From assembly GCF_002005465.1 (NCBI RefSeq), contig NZ_CP014691.1:1488001-1552000 (forward strand): a stretch of 64,000 nt of DNA. The letters run 5' to 3'. This document shows positions 17,958 to 26,438 of the stretch, piece by piece. The DNA comes from Neoasaia chiangmaiensis. GTDB lineage: Bacteria > Pseudomonadota > Alphaproteobacteria > Acetobacterales > Acetobacteraceae. The notes below the pieces were generated by a model. The model was not told where the DNA came from, did not search any database, and was given only the letters and a program-made list of their open reading frames with translations. Numbering within the stretch: the first letter of the stretch is position 1; every line of letters starts with the position of its first letter. The translations under genes were made by a program, and so were the position numbers.

Positions 17958-18773
17958 TCAACCGTTTTGGGCTTCTTCGTAGGTAATGACATCGAACTTG
18001 GACAAAACCGCCGATCCGAAAGCGGTCGAGATCGCCACATCGGTTGCATCCCGCCCGCGCGCCATCAGGATGCGCCCGATGCGTCGCCGGTTGTGGCGCG
18101 CATCGAAAGTATACCAGCGACCACCGAGATACACATCGAACCACGCCGAGAAGTCCATCGGGTCGTCGCAGGGCGGCACACCGATATCCCCGAGATAACC
18201 CGTGCAATACCGGGCCGGGATATTCATGCAGCGACAGAACGCTACGGCCAGATGCGCGAAGTCCCGGCACACGCCCACCCGCTCGTTGAAGCCTTCGAAC
18301 GCGGTGCGCGTGGATCGCGCCTGCTGATAGTCGAATCGAATGCGCTCATGCACGTAATCGACGATCGCCTGCACCCGCGTCCAGCCGGGCGCGACCCCGC
18401 CGAACAGGGACCACGCGATGTCGGAGAGCCTGTCGGTCTCGCAATACCGACTGCCGAGCAGATAGACGATCACATCGTCCGGCAATTCCTCGACCGGATG
18501 CTGGCGCGCACCGGGCGCCTCGTCGTCAAGCGCGCCGGAATCCTCGACGGTGAACTCGGCCCGAACGCGCAGACCACCCGGCGGCGCCGTCACCCGCGTG
18601 CAGACGTTGCCGAACCCATCGCGATAGTCATGGTGCGGCACCGGCGGATCGAAATGCATGAGCTGCGGCGTCCGCAGATCATGGTCACGGCTCGGATGCA
18701 CACTCAGCATCAATAACAACGGCGTCGAGAACTCGGTTGCGAAAGCGATATCGTAGCCGGTGCGAATGAGCAT
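17958..18773 (-). CDS. Transglutaminase-like protein (predicted cysteine hydrolase), Ser in place of the usual His
   Basis: A 271-residue transglutaminase-core protein with no signal peptide. Cys169 lies in GVCRDFAHLAVAF, the usual nucleophile context, and an Asp lies in WYTFDARHN. At the catalytic His position (usually HAW) it has Ser209-Ala-Trp (MDFSAWFDVYL), a variant I believe occurs in this subfamily. Many family members lie beside ATP-grasp and alpha-E proteins; those are absent here. It lies about 100 bp downstream of a second transglutaminase-like gene and 51 bp before the sensor kinase start, all on the same strand. The substrate is unknown. Confidence 0.85.
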   Translation of the reverse strand: MLIRTGYDIAFATEFSTPLLLMLSVHPSRDHDLRTPQLMHFDPPVPHHDYRDGFGNVCTRVTAPPGGLRVRAEFTVEDSGALDDEAPGARQHPVEELPDDVIVYLLGSRYCETDRLSDIAWSLFGGVAPGWTRVQAIVDYVHERIRFDYQQARSTRTAFEGFNERVGVCRDFAHLAVAFCRCMNIPARYCTGYLGDIGVPPCDDPMDFSAWFDVYLGGRWYTFDARHNRRRIGRILMARGRDATDVAISTAFGSAVLSKFDVITYEEAQNG

Positions 18774-18873
18774 TGAGTCGTCCTTGTCGATTCAAAACGA
18801 TACCATATTTCCGCGATACGGTCTTATGCGCCGTCTCTAGCGTTTTTCCGCCGGTCCCGGTTCCCCGGACCAT

Positions 18874-19779
18874 TCACAAAGCCTGAAGATGTGGCACCGG
18901 CAACGCAGTGTCGGCGCTGGCGTCGGTGACGCGAACCGTGACATCCATGCCCAGGAAATCCGCCGGCAGGCCGTTCCATGTCCCGGCCAGCGGCACGGCC
19001 TGCCGCCAGTCGCGCACGCTGGCCACGCGAATGAGATCGCGCGATCCCACGATGCCGTTGGTCGGGTCGAAATCGACCCAGCCCAGCCCCGGTACGAACA
19101 CCTCCAGCCAGGCATGCGTCGCGCCGCCGCCGTGATGATGCTCCCCGCGCGGCGAATAGAGATATCCGGTCACGAAGCGCGCCGCGAACCCCAGGCTGCG
19201 CACCGCCTCGATCATCAGAACCGCATAATCGCGACATGTGCCGGAACACAGCGCCAGCGTCCGCGCCGGCGACTGCGTGCCTTCCTCGAACCGCGCGCGG
19301 TAGGAGAATTCGCTGTCGATCGCCTGCGTCATGTCGCTCAGCAGATCCAGCGTCGGCGTCTCCGCACCCCGCAGGAAGCGCCGCGCCCATCGCCCGACCG
19401 CATGATCGGCGTCCTCGATGGAAGGTTCACGCAACCGGCCGAGATCGGGGCTTTCGGCCGCATCATAGCCGAACGGCCATGTCGCGGCGTATCGCGCCAC
19501 GTCCGACTGACGCGGCGTCACGGGCGTATGGTCAAGCCGCAGGCGATTGACGACCCGCAGCTCCTGCGCGCGCATCGCCGGCGTGAATGACGTCACGACA
19601 TTGCCGAAGACATCCTGCACATGCCGCATCGCCACCGGCGCGGGCGAAATCTCCACCGACCAGGATTGCAGGATCTGGTCGGCACTGTCGCGGGGACGGC
19701 CCAGAAGGCGATGCTCCCCGAAGCCGACGGAACGGCGGTAACGGTAGATCGTCGTATGTTCGACCGAAAGGATCGGCAT
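18874..19779 (-). CDS. Transglutaminase-like protein with N-terminal Bact_transglu_N domain
   Basis: This 301-residue protein has the N-terminal beta domain of bacterial transglutaminase-like proteins (VEHTTIYRYRRSV onward) and a core with an intact catalytic triad: Cys182 in SGTCRDYAVLM, His222 in ATHAWLEVFVPG and Asp238 in VDFDPTNG. It is probably a peptidase or amide-bond enzyme of the cytoplasm. I chose the ATG at 19779 because it gives the family N-terminus (MPILSVEHTT); an upstream start at 19848 would add an unrelated basic tail. It lies directly downstream of gluconate 5-dehydrogenase and upstream of the second transglutaminase-like gene. Confidence 0.88.
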   Translation of the reverse strand: MPILSVEHTTIYRYRRSVGFGEHRLLGRPRDSADQILQSWSVEISPAPVAMRHVQDVFGNVVTSFTPAMRAQELRVVNRLRLDHTPVTPRQSDVARYAATWPFGYDAAESPDLGRLREPSIEDADHAVGRWARRFLRGAETPTLDLLSDMTQAIDSEFSYRARFEEGTQSPARTLALCSGTCRDYAVLMIEAVRSLGFAARFVTGYLYSPRGEHHHGGGATHAWLEVFVPGLGWVDFDPTNGIVGSRDLIRVASVRDWRQAVPLAGTWNGLPADFLGMDVTVRVTDASADTALPVPHLQAL

Positions 19780-19863
19780 TATCGATGCGCCCCGCCTGCG
19801 ATGGGACGGACAGCATCGATATTTTTTCAGCCTAACGCAAGAAACCACTGCGCCATACGACGA

Positions 19864-20634
19864 TCACAGCGATGCGGTGATGCCGCCATCGACCATCAGC
19901 ACATGACCGTTGACGAAACTCGACGCCTCGGAAGACAGAAACACCGCCGCGCCGACCAACTCCTCGACCTGCCCCCAGCGCGCCGCCGGCGTGCGCTTGC
20001 TGAGCCAGTCCGTGAACGCCTCGTCGGCCACCAGCGCCGCGTTCATCTCCGTCGCGAAATATCCCGGCGCCAGACCGTTGATCTGCAAGCCGTGCCGCGC
20101 CCAGTCCGTCGCCATGCCTTTCGTCAGGTTCTTCACGGCACCCTTCGTCGCCGTGTAGGGCGCGATGCCGGGACGGGCGAGTTCGCTCTGCACGGAACAG
20201 ATATTGACGATCTTGCCGCGTCCGCGCGGGATCATGTGCCGCGCCACGGCCTGGCCGACAAAGAACACGGCGTTGAGATTGGTCGAGATCAACGCATCCC
20301 AGTCGGCGCGGGGAAACTGGTCGAGCGGCGCGCGACGCTGGATGCCGGCATTGTTGATGAGGATGTCGATCGGGCCGATCTCATCCTCGATCGCCGCCAC
20401 GCCATCGATGACGGCCGCCTGATCCGTCACGTCGAAAGCCCGGACCTGCGCGTCGATGCCCTCATCCCGTAGCGCACGCCGTGATTCGTCCAGGCGCTCC
20501 GGATCGCGGCCGTTGAGAACGACCTCCGCGCCATGGGCTGCCAGCCCGCGTGCCAGCGTCAGACCAATGCCCCTTGAGGCCCCGGTCACGAGGGCACGCC
20601 GCCCGGCGAGAGAAAATAACTTGGAATCCTGCAA
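19864..20634 (-). CDS. gno: Gluconate 5-dehydrogenase (5-ketogluconate reductase)
   Basis: A 256-residue short-chain dehydrogenase. The cofactor loop TGASRGIG is at 17-24, NNAG lies near 95, and the catalytic Ser and YTATK follow GRGKIVNICSVQSELARPG. Long stretches match my memory of the Gluconobacter oxydans NADP-dependent gluconate:5-ketogluconate oxidoreductase, including AGIQRRAPL, AVARHMIPRGRGK and LQINGLAPGYFATEM. It interconverts D-gluconate and 5-keto-D-gluconate in the cytoplasm. The start codon begins MQDSKLFSLAG. It is monocistronic or leads the transglutaminase-like genes; a strong stem-loop separates it from yceI. Confidence 0.93.
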   Translation of the reverse strand: MQDSKLFSLAGRRALVTGASRGIGLTLARGLAAHGAEVVLNGRDPERLDESRRALRDEGIDAQVRAFDVTDQAAVIDGVAAIEDEIGPIDILINNAGIQRRAPLDQFPRADWDALISTNLNAVFFVGQAVARHMIPRGRGKIVNICSVQSELARPGIAPYTATKGAVKNLTKGMATDWARHGLQINGLAPGYFATEMNAALVADEAFTDWLSKRTPAARWGQVEELVGAAVFLSSEASSFVNGHVLMVDGGITASL

Positions 20635-20707
20635 GACCGTCTCCGTTATCTGCGACTAACGCTTTCCTGCTTAGCAGCGATGGCCGAGACGGGCAGGACA
20701 AGTCTTT

Positions 20708-20761
20708 GTGCGCGCCAGCACGATCACGAAACACCCGCCCCGGGCATCGTGCAGCGCGCAC
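20708..20761 (-). terminator. Strong stem-loop after the YceI gene
   Basis: Arms at 20708-20724 and 20746-20761 pair as an 8-bp (GTGCGCGC) plus a 7-bp (GCACGAT) helix with one small bulge and a 21-nt loop. It begins 10 bp beyond the yceI stop on the minus strand, where a terminator is expected, and lies before the gno promoter. No clear U-run follows, so intrinsic termination is not proven. Confidence 0.5.
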
Positions 20762-20770
20762 GCGAACCGG

Positions 20771-21424
20771 TTACGGCGTGCCGGTATCCTGCCGCTCGAA
20801 AGCGCCGGCAATGCGCAGATGCACATCGTCGCCCACGACCGGGAGATACTGCTTGATGCCGAAATCACCGCGCCGGATCGTGCCAGTCACCTCGAAGCCA
20901 ACGGTGAACGCCTTGTCGATCGGATTGACGCCCGATCCCATCAGATGCGCCTTGAGCGTTACCGGACGCGTCACGCCATGCAGCGTCAGATTGCCGATCA
21001 CCGTCGCGCTGGATTTGCCATTCAACGTGACGGAGGTCGATTCGAACGTCGCGTTCGGATATTGCGCCGCGTCGAACCAGTCCTTGGCCTTCAGTTCGTC
21101 CGTCAGCTTCGGCACGGTCGTCTGGACGGAATCGACCGGAATGGTCACCGTCAGTTTCGACGCCGCCGGATGTGCCGGATCGAGCACGAGCGTGCCCGAC
21201 GCGTTCGAGAAGAGCCCGGTGTAATTCGTGAAGCCGAAATGCGAGAGCGAGAATTCGACCTGCGTATGACCCGGCTCGACATGGTAGGTGCCCGCCTTCA
21301 CCGCGGTCGGGCTGGTGGACGCCACGCCCTGTGCGTGACCTGTCGAGACTGTGGCAGCAGCGAATACGGCGGCGAGAGATGCGGCACGCAGGGTGCGCGA
21401 GGAGATAATCATATTCTTGTCCAT
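20771..21424 (-). CDS. YceI family periplasmic protein
   Basis: This 217-residue protein has a Sec signal peptide (cleavage near TGHAQG) and the YceI lipocalin-like beta barrel: GTYHVEPGHTQVEFSLSHFG at the start, HGVTRPVTLKAHL in the middle and IRRGDFGIKQYLPVVGDDV near the end. YceI proteins bind isoprenoid chains such as polyprenyl or quinone-like lipids; roles in stress and acid tolerance are reported. An in-frame ATG at 21412, with GGA upstream, may be the true start. It lies 67 bp downstream of azoR, so the two are likely co-transcribed. Confidence 0.93.
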   Translation of the reverse strand: MDKNMIISSRTLRAASLAAVFAAATVSTGHAQGVASTSPTAVKAGTYHVEPGHTQVEFSLSHFGFTNYTGLFSNASGTLVLDPAHPAASKLTVTIPVDSVQTTVPKLTDELKAKDWFDAAQYPNATFESTSVTLNGKSSATVIGNLTLHGVTRPVTLKAHLMGSGVNPIDKAFTVGFEVTGTIRRGDFGIKQYLPVVGDDVHLRIAGAFERQDTGTP

Positions 21425-21491
21425 TCAGGGCAACGACCGATCCGTTGGGAACGATCGCCGCGTGCTCCGGTTTTTCCTGTTTGTGGGCAGG

Positions 21492-22103
21492 TCAGGCGTT
21501 CAGCGCACCAATCGCCGCCTCGGCCTGGTCCAGGGCCGACGCCCTGGCGTCCTCGCCCTTCGACAGCCCCTCGGCACGGATGAACGTGACGTCCGTCAGG
21601 CCGATGAAGCCCAGAACGGCCTTCAGGTAGCTCTCCTGATGATCCAGCCCCGCCGCCGGGCTTCCGGCCGAATAGATACCGCCACGTGCGGAGCCGATGA
21701 ACACCTTCTTGCCGGATGGCACCAGGCCTTCGGGACCATTCGCGCCATAGCGGAACGTCTTGCCGGCGACCACGATCCGGTCGATCCAGCTCTTGAGTTG
21801 CGCCGGAATGGCGAAGTTGTACATCGGCGCGCCGATCACGATCACATCGGCTTCGAAAACCTCGTCGATATGACCGCTTCCCTGCACCAGATCGGCCGTC
21901 AGCGATGCATCGTCGACAATGGCGCCCTGAAAAGCCGCCAGATGGCCGCCGGACAGATATCGCAACGGGTTCGCGCCAAAATCGTGATGGACCACCGTCG
22001 CATCCGGATGAAGCGCCTTTTCACGCGCGACGATCGATGCCGTCAGTTTGCGGCTGACCGAATGATCGCCCAGAATGCTTGAGTCGATATGAAGAATTTT
22101 CAT
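21492..22103 (-). CDS. azoR: FMN-dependent NADH:quinone oxidoreductase / azoreductase
   Basis: This 203-residue flavodoxin-fold protein begins MKILHIDSSILGDHSVSRKL, the phosphate-binding loop of AzoR, and contains MYNFAIPAQLKSWIDRI and GGIYSAGSPAAGLDHQESYL. It transfers two electrons from NADH to quinones or azo dyes and protects against quinone stress. I chose the ATG at 22103 (GAGG upstream, family N-terminus) over a longer frame start. A LysR regulator precedes it on the same strand and yceI follows, suggesting a small quinone/oxidative-stress unit (inference). Confidence 0.94.
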   Translation of the reverse strand: MKILHIDSSILGDHSVSRKLTASIVAREKALHPDATVVHHDFGANPLRYLSGGHLAAFQGAIVDDASLTADLVQGSGHIDEVFEADVIVIGAPMYNFAIPAQLKSWIDRIVVAGKTFRYGANGPEGLVPSGKKVFIGSARGGIYSAGSPAAGLDHQESYLKAVLGFIGLTDVTFIRAEGLSKGEDARASALDQAEAAIGALNA

Positions 22104-22221
22104 CAGAGCCGTTTCCTCAAGGGAAGCATTGATTGACACGGCTTATCTGTTCCACGACGGAAACCATGTGAACAGCCATGATATCTCGACATTATCCATC
22201 GGCATAACCGATGGACCGTCA

Positions 22222-23208
22222 CTATCCCCACGCCTTGGGCGGCACCCAGCCATGTCCCGGAAAGCTCGCCACATCATCCCGCCGAAGTGAACCGGACGAT
22301 AACGGCACCACCTCCCGGGGACAGGCACGCAGCCGTTCGATCAACCACCGCCCCGCCGGTCCCGGCGGTGTCGCGGCCGCATAGATCGCATGCATCGGCA
22401 GGACCAGCCCGTCGGTCGGGGCGTCTTCCACCGCCAGCCGCACAAGCCGCCCCTGCGCCAGATCGTCCTCCACCAGATGCAGCGGCATGCCACCCCAGCC
22501 CAGACCGTCCAGCAGGAACGCATGCTTGGCGAACAGATCGGCCAGCCGCCACGTCTGCGGCGAAAACACGCCCAGTTCCCGCCCCCTGGAAAGGTCGGAA
22601 CGATCGGTCAGGACCAGCTGGACGTGGCGGGCAAGTTCCTGCTGCGGGATCACACCCTCATAGCCCGCCAACGGATGTCCACGTGCCGCCACCATCACCA
22701 GACGCACGGCCGTCAGACGTTCGGCCTTGATATGGGTCGGCATGACCGGCAGCGAACCGACAATACCAAGCCCCGCACGACCGTCGATCACCGGCTGGTA
22801 GGCCGCTCCCAAAGCCTCGACATACAGCCGAAGCCCCACGCTGGGGAAATGCTCCCGAAACTCCCGCGCCGCACGCGTAATGGCTTCCAGTGGAAAGAAA
22901 ACATCCACCACCACGGCCAGCTCGGCTTCCAGCCCCGTCGCCATTCCCCTGGCGCGCGCCTTCATCCCGTCCACGCCACCGATGACATTGCGCGCATCCG
23001 CCAGCAGCGCCGCGCCTTCCGTCGTCAGGACCGGATAGCGTCCCCGGCGGTCGAAAAGCGCCACGCCGATCTGCGCCTCCAGCCCGCTTACCAGTTCGCT
23101 GACCACCGATTGGGAACGCCGCAGCTTGCGCGCGGCGGCAGAGAAACTACCCTCGTCCACTGCCGCCACGAAACCGCGCAGTTGATCCAGCGAAACGCCA
23201 TCCAGCAT
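22222..23208 (-). CDS. LysR family transcriptional regulator
   Basis: This 328-residue protein has the winged-helix DNA-binding domain at residues 1-65 (LDQLRGFVAAVDEGSFSAAA, RRSQSVVSELVSGLEAQIG) and a substrate-binding-like effector domain after residue 90. It lies between cysK and azoR on the same strand, with 36 bp to cysK and 118 bp to azoR, so its target is not shown by divergent placement. AzoR or YceI control is plausible, as is cysteine-linked control, but neither is shown. Confidence 0.92.
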   Translation of the reverse strand: MLDGVSLDQLRGFVAAVDEGSFSAAARKLRRSQSVVSELVSGLEAQIGVALFDRRGRYPVLTTEGAALLADARNVIGGVDGMKARARGMATGLEAELAVVVDVFFPLEAITRAAREFREHFPSVGLRLYVEALGAAYQPVIDGRAGLGIVGSLPVMPTHIKAERLTAVRLVMVAARGHPLAGYEGVIPQQELARHVQLVLTDRSDLSRGRELGVFSPQTWRLADLFAKHAFLLDGLGWGGMPLHLVEDDLAQGRLVRLAVEDAPTDGLVLPMHAIYAAATPPGPAGRWLIERLRACPREVVPLSSGSLRRDDVASFPGHGWVPPKAWG

Positions 23209-23244
23209 GTTTGCGAATCTACCGTTCCGAACCCGATGACAGCA

Positions 23245-24240
23245 TCATGCGAGCCCATTGAAAAGCGATGTCGAGAGATAACGCTCCGCGAACGACGGCG
23301 CGATCGTCACGATCGTCTTGCCTTCATGCTCGGGCAGCGCCGCCAGCCGTATCGCCGCCTGCAATGCCGCGCCAGAGGAAATGCCGATGGGAATGCCTTC
23401 CACCCGCGCACAGCGCCGCGCAGTGGCGATGGCATCCCGCTCGGAAACATCCAGCACGCCATCCAGCGCATCGACATCCAGTGTCTGCGGACGGAAGCCC
23501 GGCCCAATTCCCTGAATGCCGTGCGGGCCCGGTCCATCGCCGTTCAGAACCGCGCTTTCCGCCGGTTCGACGCCGAAGACCCTGAGGCTCTTTTTCCGCC
23601 GCTTCAGCGCATGGGCAATGCCGGAGGCCGTACCACCGGTTCCCACGCCCGCCACGACCACATCGACAGCCCCGTCAGTATCGGCCCAGATCTCCTCCGC
23701 CGTCGTCTTCGCATGGACCAGCGGGTTCGCATCATTGTCGAACTGGCCCGGCATCCAGGCATCCGGCAACGTCTCGACCAGTTGCTGCGCCCGCTTGATG
23801 GCGCCCGCCATGCCCAGTTCCGTCGGCGTCAGTTCGAGCTGCGCATCCATCAGCCGCATCATGCGGCGTCGCTCGATCGATGCACTTTCAGGCATCGTCA
23901 CGATCAGCCGATACCCCATCGCCACGGCCGCGAATGCCAGCGAAATGCCGGTATTGCCGGATGTCGGCTCGACCAGCACGGTGCGCCCCGGCGTGATTAC
24001 GCCCCGGGCTTCCGCATCGCGCAGCATGGCCACGCCAATCCGATCCTTGACGGAACCAAGCGGATTGAAGAATTCCAGCTTCAGCAGGATCCGCGCCTTG
24101 ATGTCGTCATGCTCCGTCAGCCGCGGGAGCGCCACCAGTGGCGTGCCGCCGACCGTCTCGGTGATCGATTCATAAACGCGGCCGCGCGGCGCGGCGTAGT
24201 GCTGCACGCTTTTCGTCGTCTTTTTTCTTGCGCCCGTCAC
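23245..24240 (-). CDS. cysK: Cysteine synthase (O-acetylserine sulfhydrylase)
   Basis: A 331-residue PLP enzyme. The PLP lysine lies in FNPLGSVKDRIG (near residue 64), the substrate loop TSGNTGISLAF near 94 and the phosphate-binding GVGTGGTASG near 200, followed by SSGAALQAA. It joins sulfide from the cys operon to O-acetylserine to give cysteine. The 20-residue basic N-terminal extension from the GTG at 24240 is longer than typical, so translation may start a little downstream. It is not physically linked to the cys operon; 11 kb separates them. Confidence 0.9.
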   Translation of the reverse strand: MTGARKKTTKSVQHYAAPRGRVYESITETVGGTPLVALPRLTEHDDIKARILLKLEFFNPLGSVKDRIGVAMLRDAEARGVITPGRTVLVEPTSGNTGISLAFAAVAMGYRLIVTMPESASIERRRMMRLMDAQLELTPTELGMAGAIKRAQQLVETLPDAWMPGQFDNDANPLVHAKTTAEEIWADTDGAVDVVVAGVGTGGTASGIAHALKRRKKSLRVFGVEPAESAVLNGDGPGPHGIQGIGPGFRPQTLDVDALDGVLDVSERDAIATARRCARVEGIPIGISSGAALQAAIRLAALPEHEGKTIVTIAPSFAERYLSTSLFNGLA

Positions 24241-24380
24241 CGCCTGCTCTCTCCGTTCAGATATCAGGATTGCTATGCGCCGCCAGTATAAGGTGATTGC
24301 CGCATTCCGGCAAAGTTATACGCGGTTTTCACATATCGGCGTCGTAATTCAGAATACGGATACCCTGACCGAACCGACCG

Positions 24381-24710
24381 TCATCGGATCATCTTGCGAA
24401 TGACACCCAGCAGTTCATCGATCGCCGCCTGGCCACCTTCGTCGCTCAGCGCGCGCCGGACGCAACCATTGGCATGACTGGAGAGAACTTCGATCGCGAC
24501 ACCGTCGAGCGCCGATTTGGCGGCCGATATCTGCGTGAGGATATCGACGCAGTAACGGTCGCTCTCGACCATGCTGCGCACACCCGCCACCTGCCCCTCG
24601 ATCCGGCGCAGGCGATTGACCAGCGCCCGCTTGTTCGGCTGCGTCACCCGGCGAGGATCATCCGGCATCGCCGACATGTCGCAACATGCGTCCTGTTCGT
24701 CCTGCGCCAT
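24381..24710 (-). CDS. CsoR/RcnR/FrmR family metal-sensing repressor
   Basis: A 109-residue all-helical repressor: LVNRLRRIEGQVAGVRSMV is the family signature. The sensor residues are Cys54 (DRYCVDIL), His79 and Cys83 (SSHANGC), the Cys-His-Cys pattern that binds Cu(I) in CsoR. FrmR (formaldehyde) and RcnR (Ni/Co) carry other sets. An extra Cys9-Cys10 pair lies in the N-terminus. The ATG at 24710 is preceded by GGAGGG at ideal distance. It follows the DUF885 gene by 32 bp on the same strand. No copper ATPase or chaperone gene is adjacent, so its target is unclear. Confidence 0.9.
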   Translation of the reverse strand: MAQDEQDACCDMSAMPDDPRRVTQPNKRALVNRLRRIEGQVAGVRSMVESDRYCVDILTQISAAKSALDGVAIEVLSSHANGCVRRALSDEGGQAAIDELLGVIRKMIR

Positions 24711-24742
24711 TTCTGCCCTCCGGTTCGGCTCCGGCCAAAGGC

Positions 24743-26422
24743 TTACGGCGTCAATGGCTTGAGGTCGAGCGCCTTCTCCACCAGCGGCCATGGCACGATG
24801 CCCACGCCATAGATCGCATTCAGGGCATCCGGCAACGTGGCCGGCGAACCTGGCACCCCCTTCTGCTGCGTGTATTCGGCGATCGTGCGATCCATCAGGA
24901 TCTTGCCGGTGACATAGCTCGTGCCGTAACCCGGCTGCCGCAGATAAAGCATCTGCTCGAAACCGACCAGCGGCGTGTCCGGATCGGAATAACCACGCGG
25001 CGTATGCGCGGCATGGAACTTGCCCGCCATCGCCAGATCCATACGGTTGGCCTGCACGTAAAGCGACGCCAACCCCCGTGCCGCGCGATTGGCCAGCATG
25101 ATCCAGACCAGTTCGCGCCCACGCGGCTCGCTGTCATACAAACCCGCGCGCATGACGAGTTCCTCGAACCCGGTCGCGAAACCCTCCGACCGTGCGGCAT
25201 AGATGTTGAAAAGCGGGGCACCGGCACGCACCGGATCGGCATTCGGCTCGAAACGGATTTTCGCCAGTTCGACCCAATGGATATCGTGCGAATACAGCGG
25301 CAGCGGGTCGAGACTGGTCACGTTGCTGAAGAAGTCGCGCTCCCCCGGCGCCACGTAACCGATCTTCTGCGCCGCCAGCGCCGCACGATACCGAGCCTCA
25401 TCAGGCGCGAAACGATTATCCATGACGAAATTCACGTATGTCGCCATTCGCGCATCGTCGAAGGCTCGATATGCCGCGGGCGTGCGATCCGCTTTCAGCG
25501 GCGGCAGCGCGCGATGATGCCACTCCTCCTCCGCCAGGGCGGCATCGGCGCGGGCCAGCTCGCGCTTCAACAACACGACCTGCTCCGCCCAGCTATACGG
25601 CACGCATTGCACGTGCTGCATATACCAGTCGTAATTTTCAATGCCGACGCCCGAAGGCCCATTTTTCGTCGGCGCCTGCGCCTTTACCCAATCGCGAAAT
25701 TCCCGTGTCGCGACCATGGCGTCCTGCGCTGCCTTGCGCACCGCTTCCGGCGCCCCCTTCAGGCTCGCGTTTTCATGACCGTTGAAGGTCCGCATCGTCA
25801 GCGAGCCGTCCAGCAACTGCGACAGGATCTTTTCCTGATGCGTGAACGTGCGGTCGCCATAACGCCACAGATCGGCGGCATTGCTGCCCTGAAGATCGAC
25901 CCGCGCCCGCGCCAGCAGACGAGGCACACCGCGCAGCCGGTTCGCCAGCGATGCCGCGTCCCCGGCACTCAGCGGATAGCGATATTTGAACAGGTCGATG
26001 ACGTCCGCCGACTGTCCCTCATGCGCCGGGACATCGCTCTCCTCACCGAAAACCGTGCGGTAGAAAGACGGATCGCGCGACCAGGGCTGCAACACGCGCA
26101 AATCGAAATCCAGACCGTCAACCTCGGCGCGGATGAGATCGAGATCAACCTGGGATTCACGGTTATGCGCTGATGCGGCAAGCGCATCGATCCGACGACG
26201 ATAAGGTTCGATTCCGGCACGTTTTTCGGATAGCGCCGCCGCACTGAAATCCGCCGCGCCATCCACCTGTTTCGGCACGACGAAGCGGCGCCAGTCCTGA
26301 AACAACGACACGACGGACGGCGCAGGCGCTCCTTCGGCCCGATGCTGTGGGCCGAGAATGGCAAAGGCGCCGCCTCCCGCCAGAATGAGAAACCACCGGG
26401 CAGAAGCGCGACGCCATGTCAT
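24743..26422 (-). CDS. DUF885 family exported protein
   Basis: A 559-residue protein with an N-terminal signal/anchor (RRASARWFLILAGGGAFAIL, likely cleaved after AEG) and a large helical body. Blocks such as VGFEQMLYLRQPGYGTSYVTGK in the C-terminal third and TYVNFVMDNRFAPDEARYRA are like DUF885, a family related to metallopeptidases. No intact HExxH is seen. The ATG at 26422 gives the signal peptide; an upstream start would overlap the TonB receptor gene. It lies 16 bp downstream of that receptor and 32 bp upstream of the CsoR-type gene, implying co-transcription. A role in processing an imported peptide or chelate is inference. Confidence 0.82.
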   Translation of the reverse strand: MTWRRASARWFLILAGGGAFAILGPQHRAEGAPAPSVVSLFQDWRRFVVPKQVDGAADFSAAALSEKRAGIEPYRRRIDALAASAHNRESQVDLDLIRAEVDGLDFDLRVLQPWSRDPSFYRTVFGEESDVPAHEGQSADVIDLFKYRYPLSAGDAASLANRLRGVPRLLARARVDLQGSNAADLWRYGDRTFTHQEKILSQLLDGSLTMRTFNGHENASLKGAPEAVRKAAQDAMVATREFRDWVKAQAPTKNGPSGVGIENYDWYMQHVQCVPYSWAEQVVLLKRELARADAALAEEEWHHRALPPLKADRTPAAYRAFDDARMATYVNFVMDNRFAPDEARYRAALAAQKIGYVAPGERDFFSNVTSLDPLPLYSHDIHWVELAKIRFEPNADPVRAGAPLFNIYAARSEGFATGFEELVMRAGLYDSEPRGRELVWIMLANRAARGLASLYVQANRMDLAMAGKFHAAHTPRGYSDPDTPLVGFEQMLYLRQPGYGTSYVTGKILMDRTIAEYTQQKGVPGSPATLPDALNAIYGVGIVPWPLVEKALDLKPLTP

Positions 26423-26438
26423 GAAACGGAAAACCCTC

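Noticed and set aside
18774-18873. Stem-loop between the two transglutaminase-like genes
   Set aside because: GGTCC and GGACC pair only weakly with a mismatch and the T-run is on the wrong side for the minus-strand transcript.
22390-24291. Plus-strand open frame of 633 codons
   Set aside because: It covers the LysR and cysK genes on the wrong strand and is Arg/His/Gln-rich, so it is not a gene.
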